Assembly: GCA_002716125.1 (NCBI GenBank)
Contig: PAZH01000081.1
Coordinates: forward strand, 74,771-115,907
DNA: 41,137 bases
Direction of reading: 5' to 3'
From: Rhodospirillaceae bacterium
GTDB lineage: Bacteria > Pseudomonadota > Alphaproteobacteria > UBA8366
Both the position numbers and the translations under genes were made by a program. The notes beneath the pieces are model-generated. The model worked only from the letters and a program-made list of their open reading frames with translations, had not been told where the DNA came from and searched no databases. Below are positions 1-8,264 of the stretch, piece by piece; within the stretch, counting starts at the first letter, position 1; each line of letters begins with the position of its first letter.

Positions 1-634
1 GCATCAAAGTACCGTTGTTCCAAAGCCGAACTTGTAGTTTTTGCGGATCATCGATTTCGTCGGCGGTGACGATATACGGCCCGATCGGTGCGAACGTATC
101 GCGGGACTTCACTTGGAAGAACGTATTGCCGGGTGGGGGCAGATTGCGCGCCGACCCGTCGATGAAGTTTACGTAGCCGAATATATGCTCCATCGCCTTC
201 TCGGCACTGACATTGCTCGCGGTCTTACCGATCACGAGACCGAGCTCGGCCTCCCCTTCGAATACCGTCGCCGGCACATCGGGAATGACCATCGTATCGC
301 CGCAGCCGATCACGGCTTCCGGCGCCTTATGGAAGGCATTGATGGGCGCCGGTTTCTCGAGGGTGCCGTCCTCCATATAGTTGACCGCCATACAATCTAT
401 CTTGCCGGGCTTCGGCAACGGCGGACGGATTCGCACACTGTCTACGGCAACGCCGGCCCCGTCCGCCGTGGCCGCTTCGAGGCGTTCGCGATAATTATCG
501 AAATCCGCGATTAAGTTGGTGATGAGGTCGTGCGGCCCCGTTTGCGGCACGTCATGTACCACCGCTGAGACGTCGACGACGTCGGTGCCGCGCAGAATGC
601 CTAGCTTAAAATCGTCAAAATAGAGAATTTTCAA
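1..634 (-). CDS. Fumarylacetoacetate hydrolase family protein (3' end cut by window edge)
   Basis: Reading the minus strand from a TTG at 634 gives about 211 residues beginning MKILYFDDFKLG, open to the window edge. The N-terminal arm (about residues 1-80) is followed by the FAH fold: KIDCMAVNY, then the metal-site stretch FEGEAELGLVIGK and GYVNFIDGSARN, which matches the family segment usually written GYT..ND.SARD. The family cleaves C-C bonds or hydrates/isomerises 2-keto acids with Mg2+/Mn2+. The TTG start is chosen because a strong GGAGGAGGAG ribosome site lies just upstream and no ATG is better placed; the TTG overlaps the TGA of the upstream acyl-CoA dehydrogenase, so translation is probably coupled. 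It is the last visible gene of the catabolic operon. The exact substrate cannot be told. Confidence 0.85.
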   Translation of the reverse strand, partial: MKILYFDDFKLGILRGTDVVDVSAVVHDVPQTGPHDLITNLIADFDNYRERLEAATADGAGVAVDSVRIRPPLPKPGKIDCMAVNYMEDGTLEKPAPINAFHKAPEAVIGCGDTMVIPDVPATVFEGEAELGLVIGKTASNVSAEKAMEHIFGYVNFIDGSARNLPPPGNTFFQVKSRDTFAPIGPYIVTADEIDDPQKLQVRLWNNGTLM

Positions 635-1887
635 AGCTTCTCCTCCTCCACATAGGTTCCGTTACGCCGCTTCGCCATCCGAATGGCGCTTTCCCAAACT
701 GCTTCGGTTGCGATCTCCCGCGTCCACGGCCGCATCACCGAAGAGGCCTGGGCATCGCGCAAGAACCGCTCCAGCGGAAACTGCTTGAGCAGTGCCCGAC
801 CGCCGCTAACCTTGATGGCTTCCTGCGCGACCTCGACGCAATTGCGTTGAATCATGATATGCGCGGCCCGCGCGCGTTGACGTATTTCATGGGTCGGTTT
901 GAGTTTGGCTTCAGAGGCCGCGCGATAATAGAGCGCCTTGGCGGCCTCGATCTTGAACAACATATCGGCAATGCCGTTCGATATAACCGGTCCAATATCT
1001 TCCTTCGCAGAAGCGCCTTCGACTCCGCCCGTCAGATAATCAAGTGTAAACTCATAAGCGCGCTGCATCATCCCAAGGAACGTCGCGGAGAAGAGCATCG
1101 GCCCATGTGCCGCCGCCGAAAGATAGAGACCGCCGAATACGCCCGGCGGCAGGACTTCAGCCTCGTCGGGCACGAAAACGTCTTCCAATGCCATATTGCG
1201 GCTCATCGTCGCCCGCATGCCAATCGGATCCCATTCGCCCGAAAACGTCACGCCTTCCGCTTCCCGTGGCACTTTTAGGTACAGCGTGCGTTCGATCCAC
1301 GGTGCATCGCCGATCAGGATCGCGGGTGTCGCGAAGTAATCTGCGGAATCCGATAGTGAGACGAAGAATTTCTTACCATTGATCCGGTACCCGCCGTCGA
1401 TTTTCTCGGCGCGCGTGCCGAAGCGCCGGCCACCGACCTGAAACGCCGTATCCGTTTGCCCCTGCTCGACGGGTTCGCTGTGCGGTTGGCCGTAGAAAAC
1501 GCCATCTTCGACGACTTCTTTGAAATGCGCCGCGCGATGTTTTTCGTGGCGCGCTCGTTGCGTTTCATCCATTTCGTAAGCGTCTGCCATCTCACCCATC
1601 ATCAGCATCGTGAGACAATGCATGTTGTAGGTGAGTGCCGTCGATGCGTTGCCTTTAGCGAGCTGTTCGACAACGAGAACGTATGTTTCTAAATCGCCGC
1701 CAAGACCGCCGTATGCCTCAGGCACGCAAAGCGCGAGCAGTCCCGCTTCGCGAAGGTCGTCGTAATCTTCGAACGGAAACCGCGCATCACGGTCGAGTTC
1801 TGCAGCGCGAGGCTCAAACTTCTCGCGTGCCAATTTCGCCGCCAAGTCGATCAACTCCTGTTGGCGGGCGGTCGGTCGCATATCCAT
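631..1887 (-). CDS. Acyl-CoA dehydrogenase
   Basis: 418 residues, close to the usual size of the FAD-dependent acyl-CoA dehydrogenase family, which introduces the 2,3-trans double bond and passes electrons to ETF. Visible features: N-terminal helical domain (about 1-125) with CVPEAYGGLGGD at 54-65; middle beta domain with the typical INGKKFFVS near 169-177 and WDPIGMRAT at 219-227; C-terminal helical domain with SGGRALL at 361-367 and RFLRDAQAS at 374-382. The first ATG is preceded by AGGAG at good spacing. It lies 10 nt after the upstream crotonase gene and its stop overlaps the start of the FAH gene, so it belongs to a five-gene operon. An insertion of charged residues at about 105-145 is longer than in short-chain dehydrogenases; substrate unknown. 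Confidence 0.93.
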   Translation of the reverse strand: MDMRPTARQQELIDLAAKLAREKFEPRAAELDRDARFPFEDYDDLREAGLLALCVPEAYGGLGGDLETYVLVVEQLAKGNASTALTYNMHCLTMLMMGEMADAYEMDETQRARHEKHRAAHFKEVVEDGVFYGQPHSEPVEQGQTDTAFQVGGRRFGTRAEKIDGGYRINGKKFFVSLSDSADYFATPAILIGDAPWIERTLYLKVPREAEGVTFSGEWDPIGMRATMSRNMALEDVFVPDEAEVLPPGVFGGLYLSAAAHGPMLFSATFLGMMQRAYEFTLDYLTGGVEGASAKEDIGPVISNGIADMLFKIEAAKALYYRAASEAKLKPTHEIRQRARAAHIMIQRNCVEVAQEAIKVSGGRALLKQFPLERFLRDAQASSVMRPWTREIATEAVWESAIRMAKRRNGTYVEEEKL

Positions 1888-1897
1888 ATTTCAGCTC

Positions 1898-2710
1898 CTA
1901 TTCCGCGGCTTCTTTGCGACTCATCGCGTCCCAATCATAGAGGCGCGGCTCCTTCGTCATGAACCGCCGGACGGCCTCCCCATGGAATTCGGTGCCCCGA
2001 CAGGCCAACTGAGCCGCGCATTCCGCGTCGATCATTTCCGCTTGGCTGCTTTGCAAGGACATATCGATCAGACGCTTGGCCTCCGCCATAGCGGTCGCAG
2101 AGCCCTGCGAGAGTTGCGACGCCATGCGCTTTGCGGCCGGCAGCAGCGCTTCTGCCTCATGAACTTCTTGGACGATACCCATCGACATCGCCTCTTCAAC
2201 GCCGAACGAGCGTGCAGTGAAAGTCAATTCCTTCGTCCGCTGCGGGCCAATCAAACGCGGCAGGACATAGGCTGCCGTCATGTCCGGGATAAGACCGATC
2301 CGCCCAAACACCAAACTAAACCTTGCGCGCGGCGTCGCCATTACGATGTCCGCGGTCACCGCCAAACTAAAACCGCCTCCGAAGGCGATACCGTCCACCG
2401 CTGAGATCACCGGCTTCGGCAAGTTTACGAGTTTGTACAAATAGTCGAGGATGCCGCGCAGCTTATTGTCGCGTTCTTCCGGCGAGGGTTTCTCATCGCC
2501 GCCCATTCGCGAAACATCCGCGCCGGAACAGAAATTTCCACCGGCACCAGCCAAGATCAAAACGCGGATATCGTCATCTTCCGTCACGCGCGCGACCATA
2601 TCCGGCAGGTCGCTGTTGAACATATCTTGGCTGATCGCATTCATCTTCTCGGGACGGTTCAGGGTAAAAACGGCGACACCGTCTTCGATTTCCAGTGTTG
2701 TCTCGCTCAT
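1898..2710 (-). CDS. Crotonase-family protein (enoyl-CoA hydratase/isomerase)
   Basis: 270 residues from the ATG at 2710, which has AAGGAG upstream; a longer reading to 2749 lacks such a site and overlaps the previous gene. The crotonase fold is clear: LNRPEKMNA near the N terminus, oxyanion-hole segment NFCSGAD at 59-65, GGGF at 111-114, and GRIGLIPD at 136-143 followed by LPRLIG. The two glutamates used by classical enoyl-CoA hydratase (E144 and E164 of the rat enzyme) align with F114 and F135. D143 in the LIPD segment resembles the acid residue of PaaG/isomerase-type crotonases. I therefore infer an isomerase or another crotonase reaction rather than plain hydration. It sits 11 nt after a second crotonase gene in the same operon. 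Confidence 0.9.
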   Translation of the reverse strand: MSETTLEIEDGVAVFTLNRPEKMNAISQDMFNSDLPDMVARVTEDDDIRVLILAGAGGNFCSGADVSRMGGDEKPSPEERDNKLRGILDYLYKLVNLPKPVISAVDGIAFGGGFSLAVTADIVMATPRARFSLVFGRIGLIPDMTAAYVLPRLIGPQRTKELTFTARSFGVEEAMSMGIVQEVHEAEALLPAAKRMASQLSQGSATAMAEAKRLIDMSLQSSQAEMIDAECAAQLACRGTEFHGEAVRRFMTKEPRLYDWDAMSRKEAAE

Positions 2711-2721
2711 CGATTCACTCC

Positions 2722-3582
2722 TTATTCGAATTCTCTTTCGCCCCACCAAGGATAGTAATCAGGCATATCCTTGCTGACTTTCATTGGGAAGTTCGGCGGG
2801 CGCTTTTCCAAGAACGACACGACACCCTCTTCGCAATCCGGTAGTTTGCCCAAAGTCCGGATGCCGCGCGAGTCGATCTTGTGCGCTTCCATCGGATGGT
2901 CCGCCCCGGCCATCCGCCACAGCATCTGACGGCAAAGCGCCACGGAGATCGACGACGTATTCTCCGCGAATTCTTTGGCAAGCGCACGCGCTGCCGGCAG
3001 CAATTCGTCTGGCGGCAGCACCTTCTTGACGAGACCGCCCGCCAACGCTTCTTCCGCATCGAAAACCCGGCCCGACATCACCCATTCCAATGCCTGGCTC
3101 ATGCCAACAACCTTGGGCAGAAACCAACTGCTGCACGCTTCAAGAACGACGCCCCGCTTCGTAAACACAAACCCCATGCGGGCCTCCGTGGAGGCCAGGC
3201 GTACATCCATCGGCAACGTCATCGTGGCACCGATACCCACGCCGGGACCGTTAATGGCACCGATGACAGGTTTCTTGCACTCGTAAAGACGAAGCGTGAA
3301 ACGTCCGCCACCGTCCCGCCAGTTGTCCGGGTCTTCGTCCGGATACCGGCTGGACACGTCGAAGCTATTGGCGCCCGATGAAAGGTCGGCGCCGGCACAG
3401 AATCCGCGGCCCGCGCCGGTTATGATCACGGAACGCACATCGTCGTCCGCATCGGCATGGTCAATCGCGTCGATCAACTCGTACAGCATTTGCCGATTAA
3501 AAGCGTTCAATCGGTCCGGCCGATTCAGCGTAATCGTCAGGATACCGTCTTCGACGTCATAGAGGATGGTTTCATAATTCAT
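2722..3582 (-). CDS. Crotonase-family protein (enoyl-CoA hydratase/isomerase)
   Basis: 286 residues from the ATG at 3582 (MNYETI); an upstream in-frame ATG at 3630 would run into the SDR gene, and the 10-nt gap suggests translational coupling. Crotonase signatures: LNRPDRLNAF at 19-28, oxyanion segment FCAGAD at 61-66, GVGIGAT at 114-120, and the stretch KRGVVLEACSSWFLP at 142-156, found in a subgroup of bacterial crotonases. The positions of the catalytic pair of rat hydratase hold T120 and F140, but E148 is present in the LEACSSW segment and could act as a base. The tail ends PDYYPWWGEREFE, an aromatic extension common in this subgroup. Acts on an acyl-CoA within the operon; the pathway is not identifiable. 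Confidence 0.9.
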   Translation of the reverse strand: MNYETILYDVEDGILTITLNRPDRLNAFNRQMLYELIDAIDHADADDDVRSVIITGAGRGFCAGADLSSGANSFDVSSRYPDEDPDNWRDGGGRFTLRLYECKKPVIGAINGPGVGIGATMTLPMDVRLASTEARMGFVFTKRGVVLEACSSWFLPKVVGMSQALEWVMSGRVFDAEEALAGGLVKKVLPPDELLPAARALAKEFAENTSSISVALCRQMLWRMAGADHPMEAHKIDSRGIRTLGKLPDCEEGVVSFLEKRPPNFPMKVSKDMPDYYPWWGEREFE

Positions 3583-3592
3583 GGTGCGCCGC

Positions 3593-4372
3593 CTATGCCG
3601 TGACGCCGCCATCGACCGGAAGCGCCGCACCGGTTACAAACGACGCTTCGTCGGACAACAGGAACAAGGCCGCATTTGCGATTTCCTCCGGTCGGCCGGG
3701 ACGGCCGAGCCGGGTCATGCCGCCGCGTTTTTTGACAAGTTCCTCCTTGTCCATCCCCATGGTCGATTGCTGGTCCGGCCGCGCGACGAACTCACGCAGC
3801 ATCGGTGTATCGACCGGCCCGGGGCAGACGGCATTGACGCGGATATTCTCCGACGCGAGCCGACCCGCCAGCGCACGCGTAAACCCAACCACACCGAATT
3901 TCGCCATCGAATATACAGGGCTGAACATCGACCCCTGCAGCCCGGATGTCGATGCGGTGAAGAGAATCGATCCGCCGCCGCGTGTGCGCATCTCCGGGAT
4001 CGCCGCTTCGGTGGTGACGAGGATCGTCCGCATGTTCAAGTCGACAGCCGTATCGAAATCTTTCATCTCGATACCTTCAATCGACGCGGGCCCGGGATGG
4101 CCGACATGATCCCACATGAAATCGAGGCCGCCGAACGCATTCGCGGTCTCCCGCACGATGCGGCGCGAATCATCGTCTTTCGTCAAGTCGGCGACAATAC
4201 CGACCGCCTTACCGCCATCCGCTTTGATCTCCGCGACGACCGCCTGTACCGCCGCTTCGTCGATATCAACGACACCAACCGAAGCGCCTTCCTTGGCAAA
4301 CCGCACGGCACCGGCGCGTCCCATGCCGGAACCCGCCGCCGTCACCAGCCCGTTTTTTCCCTCTAACCGCAT
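3593..4372 (-). CDS. Short-chain dehydrogenase/reductase
   Basis: 259 residues, normal length for classical SDR enzymes. The Rossmann glycine motif is TAAGSGMG at 11-18 (second position A rather than G), D36 at the end of strand 2 points to NAD(H) preference, and the catalytic set is S141, Y154 and K158 in SPVYSMAKFG. The usual NNAG segment after strand 4 reads DHVG at 88-91, which is unusual. The C terminus has the AALFLLSDEASFVTG and DGG pattern of 3-oxoacyl/3-hydroxyacyl dehydrogenases. First gene of the five-gene minus-strand operon, with GAGGGAG upstream of the ATG. In this setting a 3-hydroxyacyl-CoA dehydrogenase-type step is plausible but unproven. Confidence 0.92.
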   Translation of the reverse strand: MRLEGKNGLVTAAGSGMGRAGAVRFAKEGASVGVVDIDEAAVQAVVAEIKADGGKAVGIVADLTKDDDSRRIVRETANAFGGLDFMWDHVGHPGPASIEGIEMKDFDTAVDLNMRTILVTTEAAIPEMRTRGGGSILFTASTSGLQGSMFSPVYSMAKFGVVGFTRALAGRLASENIRVNAVCPGPVDTPMLREFVARPDQQSTMGMDKEELVKKRGGMTRLGRPGRPEEIANAALFLLSDEASFVTGAALPVDGGVTA

Positions 4373-4452
4373 CGCTATCTCCCTCGAGCCTCAAGAATTC
4401 CACGCTGAGGAGGAATTTGGCGCAAATTTGCACGAGGGCGAGCGGAAAACGA

Positions 4453-4938
4453 CTACATGGCGTACATGCCTTTGAAGACGAAGATGATGCCGATCACGAC
4501 ACAGATCCCGGCGAAACTCACCAAACGATAGCCGAGTTGAATCATGAAGATTGCCCGCTGCATATATCGGCGAACTTGAACCGAAGGAGGAAAGTCCGGA
4601 TCGTCGAAGACTTCCCGGTCGTCGAGCTCGACCGCTTTCGCTTCCATAAATTCGGCACCGCGAAACAAACAGTAGATGACCGCGAGTGAGACGACGCCCA
4701 TAAAGATGATCATGGCGCTCGAACGCAATGTCTCGTATGCGTCGCTGTCCTGGTCGACCTGTCCCAACAAATACCAACAAGCAACGATCCCAACGGCGCA
4801 CGTGACCAGGAAGTACCGGACATACTTCGCGGCCATGCCCATGACGACCGTGTTGCCCTGGGTCAGCTGGCCTGGCGGTATTTCGCCCGCTTGTTTGCGA
4901 ATCTCTTCGCGGCGCCGGTTGAAAATTCTCAAATTCAT
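4453..4938 (-). CDS. Small membrane protein of unknown function
   Basis: 161 residues from the ATG at 4938, which has an excellent AAGGAGGG site; the longer reading to 4977 has none. I do not recognise the family. The N-terminal 38 residues are charged (NRRREEIRKQ) and probably cytoplasmic. Three hydrophobic stretches follow, at about 40-59, 73-93 and 138-157. Between the second and third lies an acidic segment (AKAVELDDREVFDDPDF) at about 97-113 and then a basic amphipathic stretch. The gene stands alone between the acyl-CoA operon, downstream on the same strand, and the divergent aldolase gene. Good ribosome site, codon use like the neighbours and clear membrane topology argue that it is real. 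Confidence 0.7.
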   Translation of the reverse strand: MNLRIFNRRREEIRKQAGEIPPGQLTQGNTVVMGMAAKYVRYFLVTCAVGIVACWYLLGQVDQDSDAYETLRSSAMIIFMGVVSLAVIYCLFRGAEFMEAKAVELDDREVFDDPDFPPSVQVRRYMQRAIFMIQLGYRLVSFAGICVVIGIIFVFKGMYAM

Positions 4939-5023
4939 GGTCGTACTGCCCTCCTTGGCGCGCCGATCATACGCCACGAATCGGCGCTCTTACAGGGCTG
5001 GTGAGTTAACGCATTTTGCAGCG

Positions 5024-5052
5024 TTGAAAAACCCCCAAGTCTCCTATATCCA
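5024..5052 (+). promoter_or_regulatory. Candidate promoter of the aldolase-thiE unit
   Basis: TTGAAA at 5024-5029 followed by TATATCCA at 5045-5052. If the -10 box is TATCCA the spacer is 17; if TATATC it is 15. It lies about 45 nt before the aldolase start, in the divergent gap. Inferred by eye only. Confidence 0.4.
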
Positions 5053-5094
5053 GAACGGACCCTGGAATGCTGCATATTTAGGACGGACGACGAT

Positions 5095-6015
5095 ATGAAA
5101 ATCACCCAACGCGTTAAGAAAATTCTGGCCAACTACGAAAGCGACAACCCGGGGACGAAAGCGAACATCGCCAGAATTCTGATGACCGGTAAACTTGCCG
5201 GCACCGGCAAAATGGTGATTTTGCCGGTCGATCAAGGTTTCGAGCATGGGCCGGCACGTAGTTTTGCGAAGAACGCACCCGCTTACGATCCGCACTACCA
5301 TTATCAGCTCGCCATCGATGCCGGCCTAAACGCCTACGCGGCACCGCTCGGCATGTTGGAAGCCGGCGCGGATAGCTACGCTGGTGCCATACCGACGATT
5401 CTCAAACTCAATAGCTCGAACAGCCATTCGACCAATAAAGATCAAGCAGTCTATGGCAGCGTTGCAGACGCGCTGCGTCTCGGATGCGCAGCCATCAGAT
5501 TTACGATTTATCCCGGCTCCGAAGATCAATTCGAGATGATGGAGGAGTTCCGCGAATTGGCGGAAGAAGCCAAGGCGGTCGGCCTCGCCGTCGTCCTTTG
5601 GTCCTATCCGCGGGGCGGTAATCTCTCGAAGGACGGTGAGACCGCGATTGACGTTTGCGCCTATGCAGCACATCTCGCGGCGGAACTCGGCGCACACATC
5701 ATTAAGGTGAAGCCGCCGACAGATCACATCGAACAAGACGATGCGCGCAAAGTTTACGAAGCCGAGGGGATCGATATCGGATCGCTGCCCAAGCGCATCG
5801 AACACGTTATGCAGTCATCGTTCAACGGACGACGCCTGGTCGTGTTTTCCGGCGGCTCGGCCCGCGGGACGGATGGCCTGCTGAACGAAATCCGTGAAAT
5901 TCGGGATGGTGGCGGTAGCGGCTCGATTATCGGCCGCAATTCCTTCCAACGCCCGAAGGAAGAAGCGCTCGAGCTTCTCGATACGATTATCAACATTTAC
6001 AAAGGCAAGGCCTAA
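5095..6015 (+). CDS. fbaB: Class I fructose-bisphosphate aldolase (DhnA/FbaB type)
   Basis: 306 residues, matching the archaeal-type class I (Schiff-base) aldolases of the DeoC/LacD/DhnA superfamily. Visible landmarks: [13 protein letters not shown] at 41-53 (substrate-phosphate and active-site strand), RFTIYPGSE at 135-143, VLWSYPRGG at 167-175, the lysine strand HIIKVKPP at 201-208 (K204 or K206 is the likely Schiff-base residue) and the phosphate-binding loops VFSGGSARG and [12 protein letters not shown] near the C terminus. It interconverts fructose-1,6-bisphosphate with dihydroxyacetone phosphate and glyceraldehyde-3-phosphate in the cytoplasm. thiE starts 13 nt after its stop, so the two are probably co-transcribed. 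Confidence 0.93.
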   Translation: MKITQRVKKILANYESDNPGTKANIARILMTGKLAGTGKMVILPVDQGFEHGPARSFAKNAPAYDPHYHYQLAIDAGLNAYAAPLGMLEAGADSYAGAIPTILKLNSSNSHSTNKDQAVYGSVADALRLGCAAIRFTIYPGSEDQFEMMEEFRELAEEAKAVGLAVVLWSYPRGGNLSKDGETAIDVCAYAAHLAAELGAHIIKVKPPTDHIEQDDARKVYEAEGIDIGSLPKRIEHVMQSSFNGRRLVVFSGGSARGTDGLLNEIREIRDGGGSGSIIGRNSFQRPKEEALELLDTIINIYKGKA

Positions 6016-6028
6016 CCGCCGCCCGGCG

Positions 6029-6673
6029 ATGTCCGAAGACCCACTTACGGAACTCTATCTGATCACGCCGCCACGTCTCGACGACTTGGCGGCGTTCGCC
6101 GACCAACTCAGTGCGGCGTTGGATGCTGGCGGCGCGGCGTGTGTTCAACTGCGTCTCAAGGACGTCGACGACGACACAATACGCCGGGCGGCCGATATAT
6201 TGCGGCCCGTGAGCCAAGGCCGGGATGTCGCCTTTGTCATGAATGATCGCCCGGACCTCGCTCGCGAGACCGGCTGCGACGGTGTTCACGTCGGCCAGGA
6301 CGATGCCAGCTACGCGGAAGCGCGTGGGCTGCTCGGCCCGGAAGCCATTGTTGGCGTGACCTGCAAAGCATCGCGTCATCTCGCGATCGACGCGGCGGAG
6401 GCAGGTGCCGATTACGTCGCATTCGGCGCATTCTTTGGGTCGACCACAAAGGAAACGACGGTTCAAGCGCCCCCCGATATTCTGGCCTGGTGGAGTGAAA
6501 CGACATCGGTACCTTGTGTTGCGATCGGCGGTATTACGGCGGCGAATTGCGGACCTTTGGTCGCGGCGGGTGCGGATTTTTTGGCCGTTATCTCCGCCGT
6601 TTGGGATCATCCGGACGGTCCGGCCGCCGCTATGGCGGACTTTAAGACCGCAATAGAATCCGCCTCGCCTTAA
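6029..6673 (+). CDS. thiE: Thiamine-phosphate synthase
   Basis: 214 residues from the ATG at 6029; the longer reading overlaps the aldolase gene heavily and lacks homology. ThiE joins HMP-PP and the thiazole phosphate to give thiamine phosphate. TIM-barrel landmarks: CVQLRLKD at 38-45, MNDRPDLA at 71-78, GVHVGQDD at 85-92, GVTCKAS at 109-115, [11 protein letters not shown] at 132-142 (the diphosphate-binding loop, usually G..F.T.TK), AIGGIT at 165-170 and the final VISAVW. No other thiamine gene and no TPP riboswitch is seen upstream; the pairing with aldolase is a location also seen in other alphaproteobacteria (from memory). Confidence 0.93.
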   Translation: MSEDPLTELYLITPPRLDDLAAFADQLSAALDAGGAACVQLRLKDVDDDTIRRAADILRPVSQGRDVAFVMNDRPDLARETGCDGVHVGQDDASYAEARGLLGPEAIVGVTCKASRHLAIDAAEAGADYVAFGAFFGSTTKETTVQAPPDILAWWSETTSVPCVAIGGITAANCGPLVAAGADFLAVISAVWDHPDGPAAAMADFKTAIESASP

Positions 6674-6681
6674 GCCCGCCA

Positions 6682-6710
6682 TTGCACGCGCATGCGCCAG
6701 GGTCTATAAA
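6682..6710 (+). promoter_or_regulatory. efp promoter
   Basis: TTGCAC at 6682-6687, a 17-nt spacer, then TATAAA at 6705-6710, about 44 nt before the efp ATG. A near-consensus sigma-70 promoter, and one of several here with a TTGCA-type -35 box. Confidence 0.65.
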
Positions 6711-6753
6711 CCGCGCCGCTTAAGAATTTCAGCAGAACAGCGGCGACGGAACG

Positions 6754-7323
6754 ATGAAAATCAACGGCAACGCAGTCCGACCGGGCAATATCATCGAGCA
6801 TCAGGGCCGGCTTTGGCGCGCCACCAAGATCCAACACACCCAACCGGGTAAGGGCGGCGCATACCTTCAAGTCGAACTGAAAGACATTCGAGACGGTACA
6901 AAACTCAACGAACGATTCCGCTCCTCGGAGACGATCGAGCGTGTGCGCCTCGACCAAAAACAGTTCCAGTTTCTGTTTACGGACGGTGACGACTACACCT
7001 TCATGGACAATGAAACCTACGATCAGGTCACCGTACATCTGGACTTCATCGGCGAGGATGCCGTTCGCTTCCTTCAGGAAGGCATGAACGTTGAGATGGA
7101 ATTCTACGAAGAGTCGCCGATCGGCGTGACCTTGCCGGAGAAAGTGACGCTGGAAATCACGGAAGCGGACGCCGTGGTGAAAGGTCAAACCGCATCTTCG
7201 TCCTATAAACCGGCCATGCTCGAAAATGGCGTTAAAACGCTTGTTCCACCGCATATCGAAGCGGGTACGCGCGTCGTCGTGAACACAGCTGACGCCAGCT
7301 ACGTTGAACGTGCCAAAAGCTAA
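6754..7323 (+). CDS. efp: Translation elongation factor P
   Basis: 189 residues, the standard EF-P length. The N-terminal KOW-like domain carries the loop QPGKGGAY at 30-37; K33 is at the position of the modified lysine (K34 in E. coli), which suits EpmA-type lysylation rather than arginine rhamnosylation. The two OB domains follow, with [15 protein letters not shown] and the C-terminal [14 protein letters not shown] stretch near 163-176. EF-P relieves ribosome stalling at polyproline, which is relevant to the very proline-rich protein encoded 1 kb downstream. It has its own promoter and is followed 34 nt later by the inositol monophosphatase gene. Confidence 0.97.
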   Translation: MKINGNAVRPGNIIEHQGRLWRATKIQHTQPGKGGAYLQVELKDIRDGTKLNERFRSSETIERVRLDQKQFQFLFTDGDDYTFMDNETYDQVTVHLDFIGEDAVRFLQEGMNVEMEFYEESPIGVTLPEKVTLEITEADAVVKGQTASSSYKPAMLENGVKTLVPPHIEAGTRVVVNTADASYVERAKS

Positions 7324-7357
7324 CGCCGTATCGGACTCGGCCTGGAGACTGCACTAA

Positions 7358-8155
7358 ATGCCGAGACGTTCCGCCAATATAAACGTCATGGTCCGCGCCG
7401 CTGAAAAAGCGGGCCGCGGCCTTATCCGCGACTTTGGCGAAGTTGACCAACTCCAGGTCAGCCGCAAAGGCCCGGGCGATTTTGTCAGTGCCGCAGACTT
7501 AAAGGCCGAACAGACCGTAAAAGAAGAGCTCAAGAAGGGCCGCCCCGAGTTCGGGTTTCTAATGGAAGAGAGCGGGCGCACCGAAGGCTCGGATAAGTCT
7601 CACACTTGGATCGTCGATCCACTCGACGGGACCACGAATTTCTTGCACGGATTGCCTCATTTTTGCGTCTCGATCGCCCTCGCCAAGGATAAAGAAGTTA
7701 TCGCCGGCGTGATTTTCGATCCGGTTAAGGACGAAGTTTTTTGGGCGGAACGCGGGATCGGCGCTTTCGTCAACAGTCGGCGCCTAAGGGTATCGGGCCG
7801 CCGCCGTCTCGAGGACTCCATCATTGCCACCGGCGCGCCATTCAATCTGCACGACGAGAGCATTGCGGAGCGCTTTATCGAACAGCTCCGTCCGATCATG
7901 CAGCAGACATCCGGCATCCGGCGGTACGGCTCCGCCGCGTTGGACCTCGCCTATGTGGCGGCCGGACGCTATGACGGCTTCTGGGAAAATGGCCTCAACC
8001 AATGGGACGTTGCCGCGGGCCTTCTCCTGGTTCGTGAAGCCGGCGGATTTGTAACGGACCTCCACGGTAGCCGTTATGAGTTGGGCGCGGACAGTATCCT
8101 CGCGACCAACGAGGGTTTGCACGATAAACTCTCTCAGATCCTCGTGCGGAAATAG
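7358..8155 (+). CDS. suhB: Inositol monophosphatase family protein (SuhB type)
   Basis: 265 residues. All metal and substrate motifs of the Mg2+-dependent, Li+-sensitive phosphatase family are present: GDFVSAAD at 40-47, FLMEESG at 67-73, WIVDPLDGTTNF at 84-95 and NQWDVAAGLLLVREAGG at 214-230. In proteobacteria this family includes SuhB, which dephosphorylates inositol-1-phosphate and also acts in rRNA antitermination; which role applies here cannot be seen, so the symbol is tentative. It follows efp by 34 nt and may be co-transcribed. Confidence 0.92.
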   Translation: MPRRSANINVMVRAAEKAGRGLIRDFGEVDQLQVSRKGPGDFVSAADLKAEQTVKEELKKGRPEFGFLMEESGRTEGSDKSHTWIVDPLDGTTNFLHGLPHFCVSIALAKDKEVIAGVIFDPVKDEVFWAERGIGAFVNSRRLRVSGRRRLEDSIIATGAPFNLHDESIAERFIEQLRPIMQQTSGIRRYGSAALDLAYVAAGRYDGFWENGLNQWDVAAGLLLVREAGGFVTDLHGSRYELGADSILATNEGLHDKLSQILVRK

Positions 8156-8186
8156 CGTCCAAATTAATCTAATTCCGGAGTTTCTG

Positions 8187-8215
8187 TTGTAGCTGATCGT
8201 GCCCTGGGATATCCT
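8187..8215 (+). promoter_or_regulatory. Candidate promoter of the OmpA/MotA/MotB unit
   Basis: TTGTAG at 8187-8192, a 17-nt spacer and TATCCT at 8210-8215. A short hairpin (ATCAGT-TCG-ACTGAT) follows at 8220-8234. Weak, but the only candidate in the gap. Confidence 0.3.
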
Positions 8216-8264
8216 CAGAAATCAGTTCGACTGATCTCGAAAGCGTCCATGCAAAAAGGTGAAG

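Noticed and set aside
41..514. 157-codon plus-strand ORF at the left edge
   Set aside because: Shadow of the FAH-family gene on the minus strand, which carries the conserved motifs.
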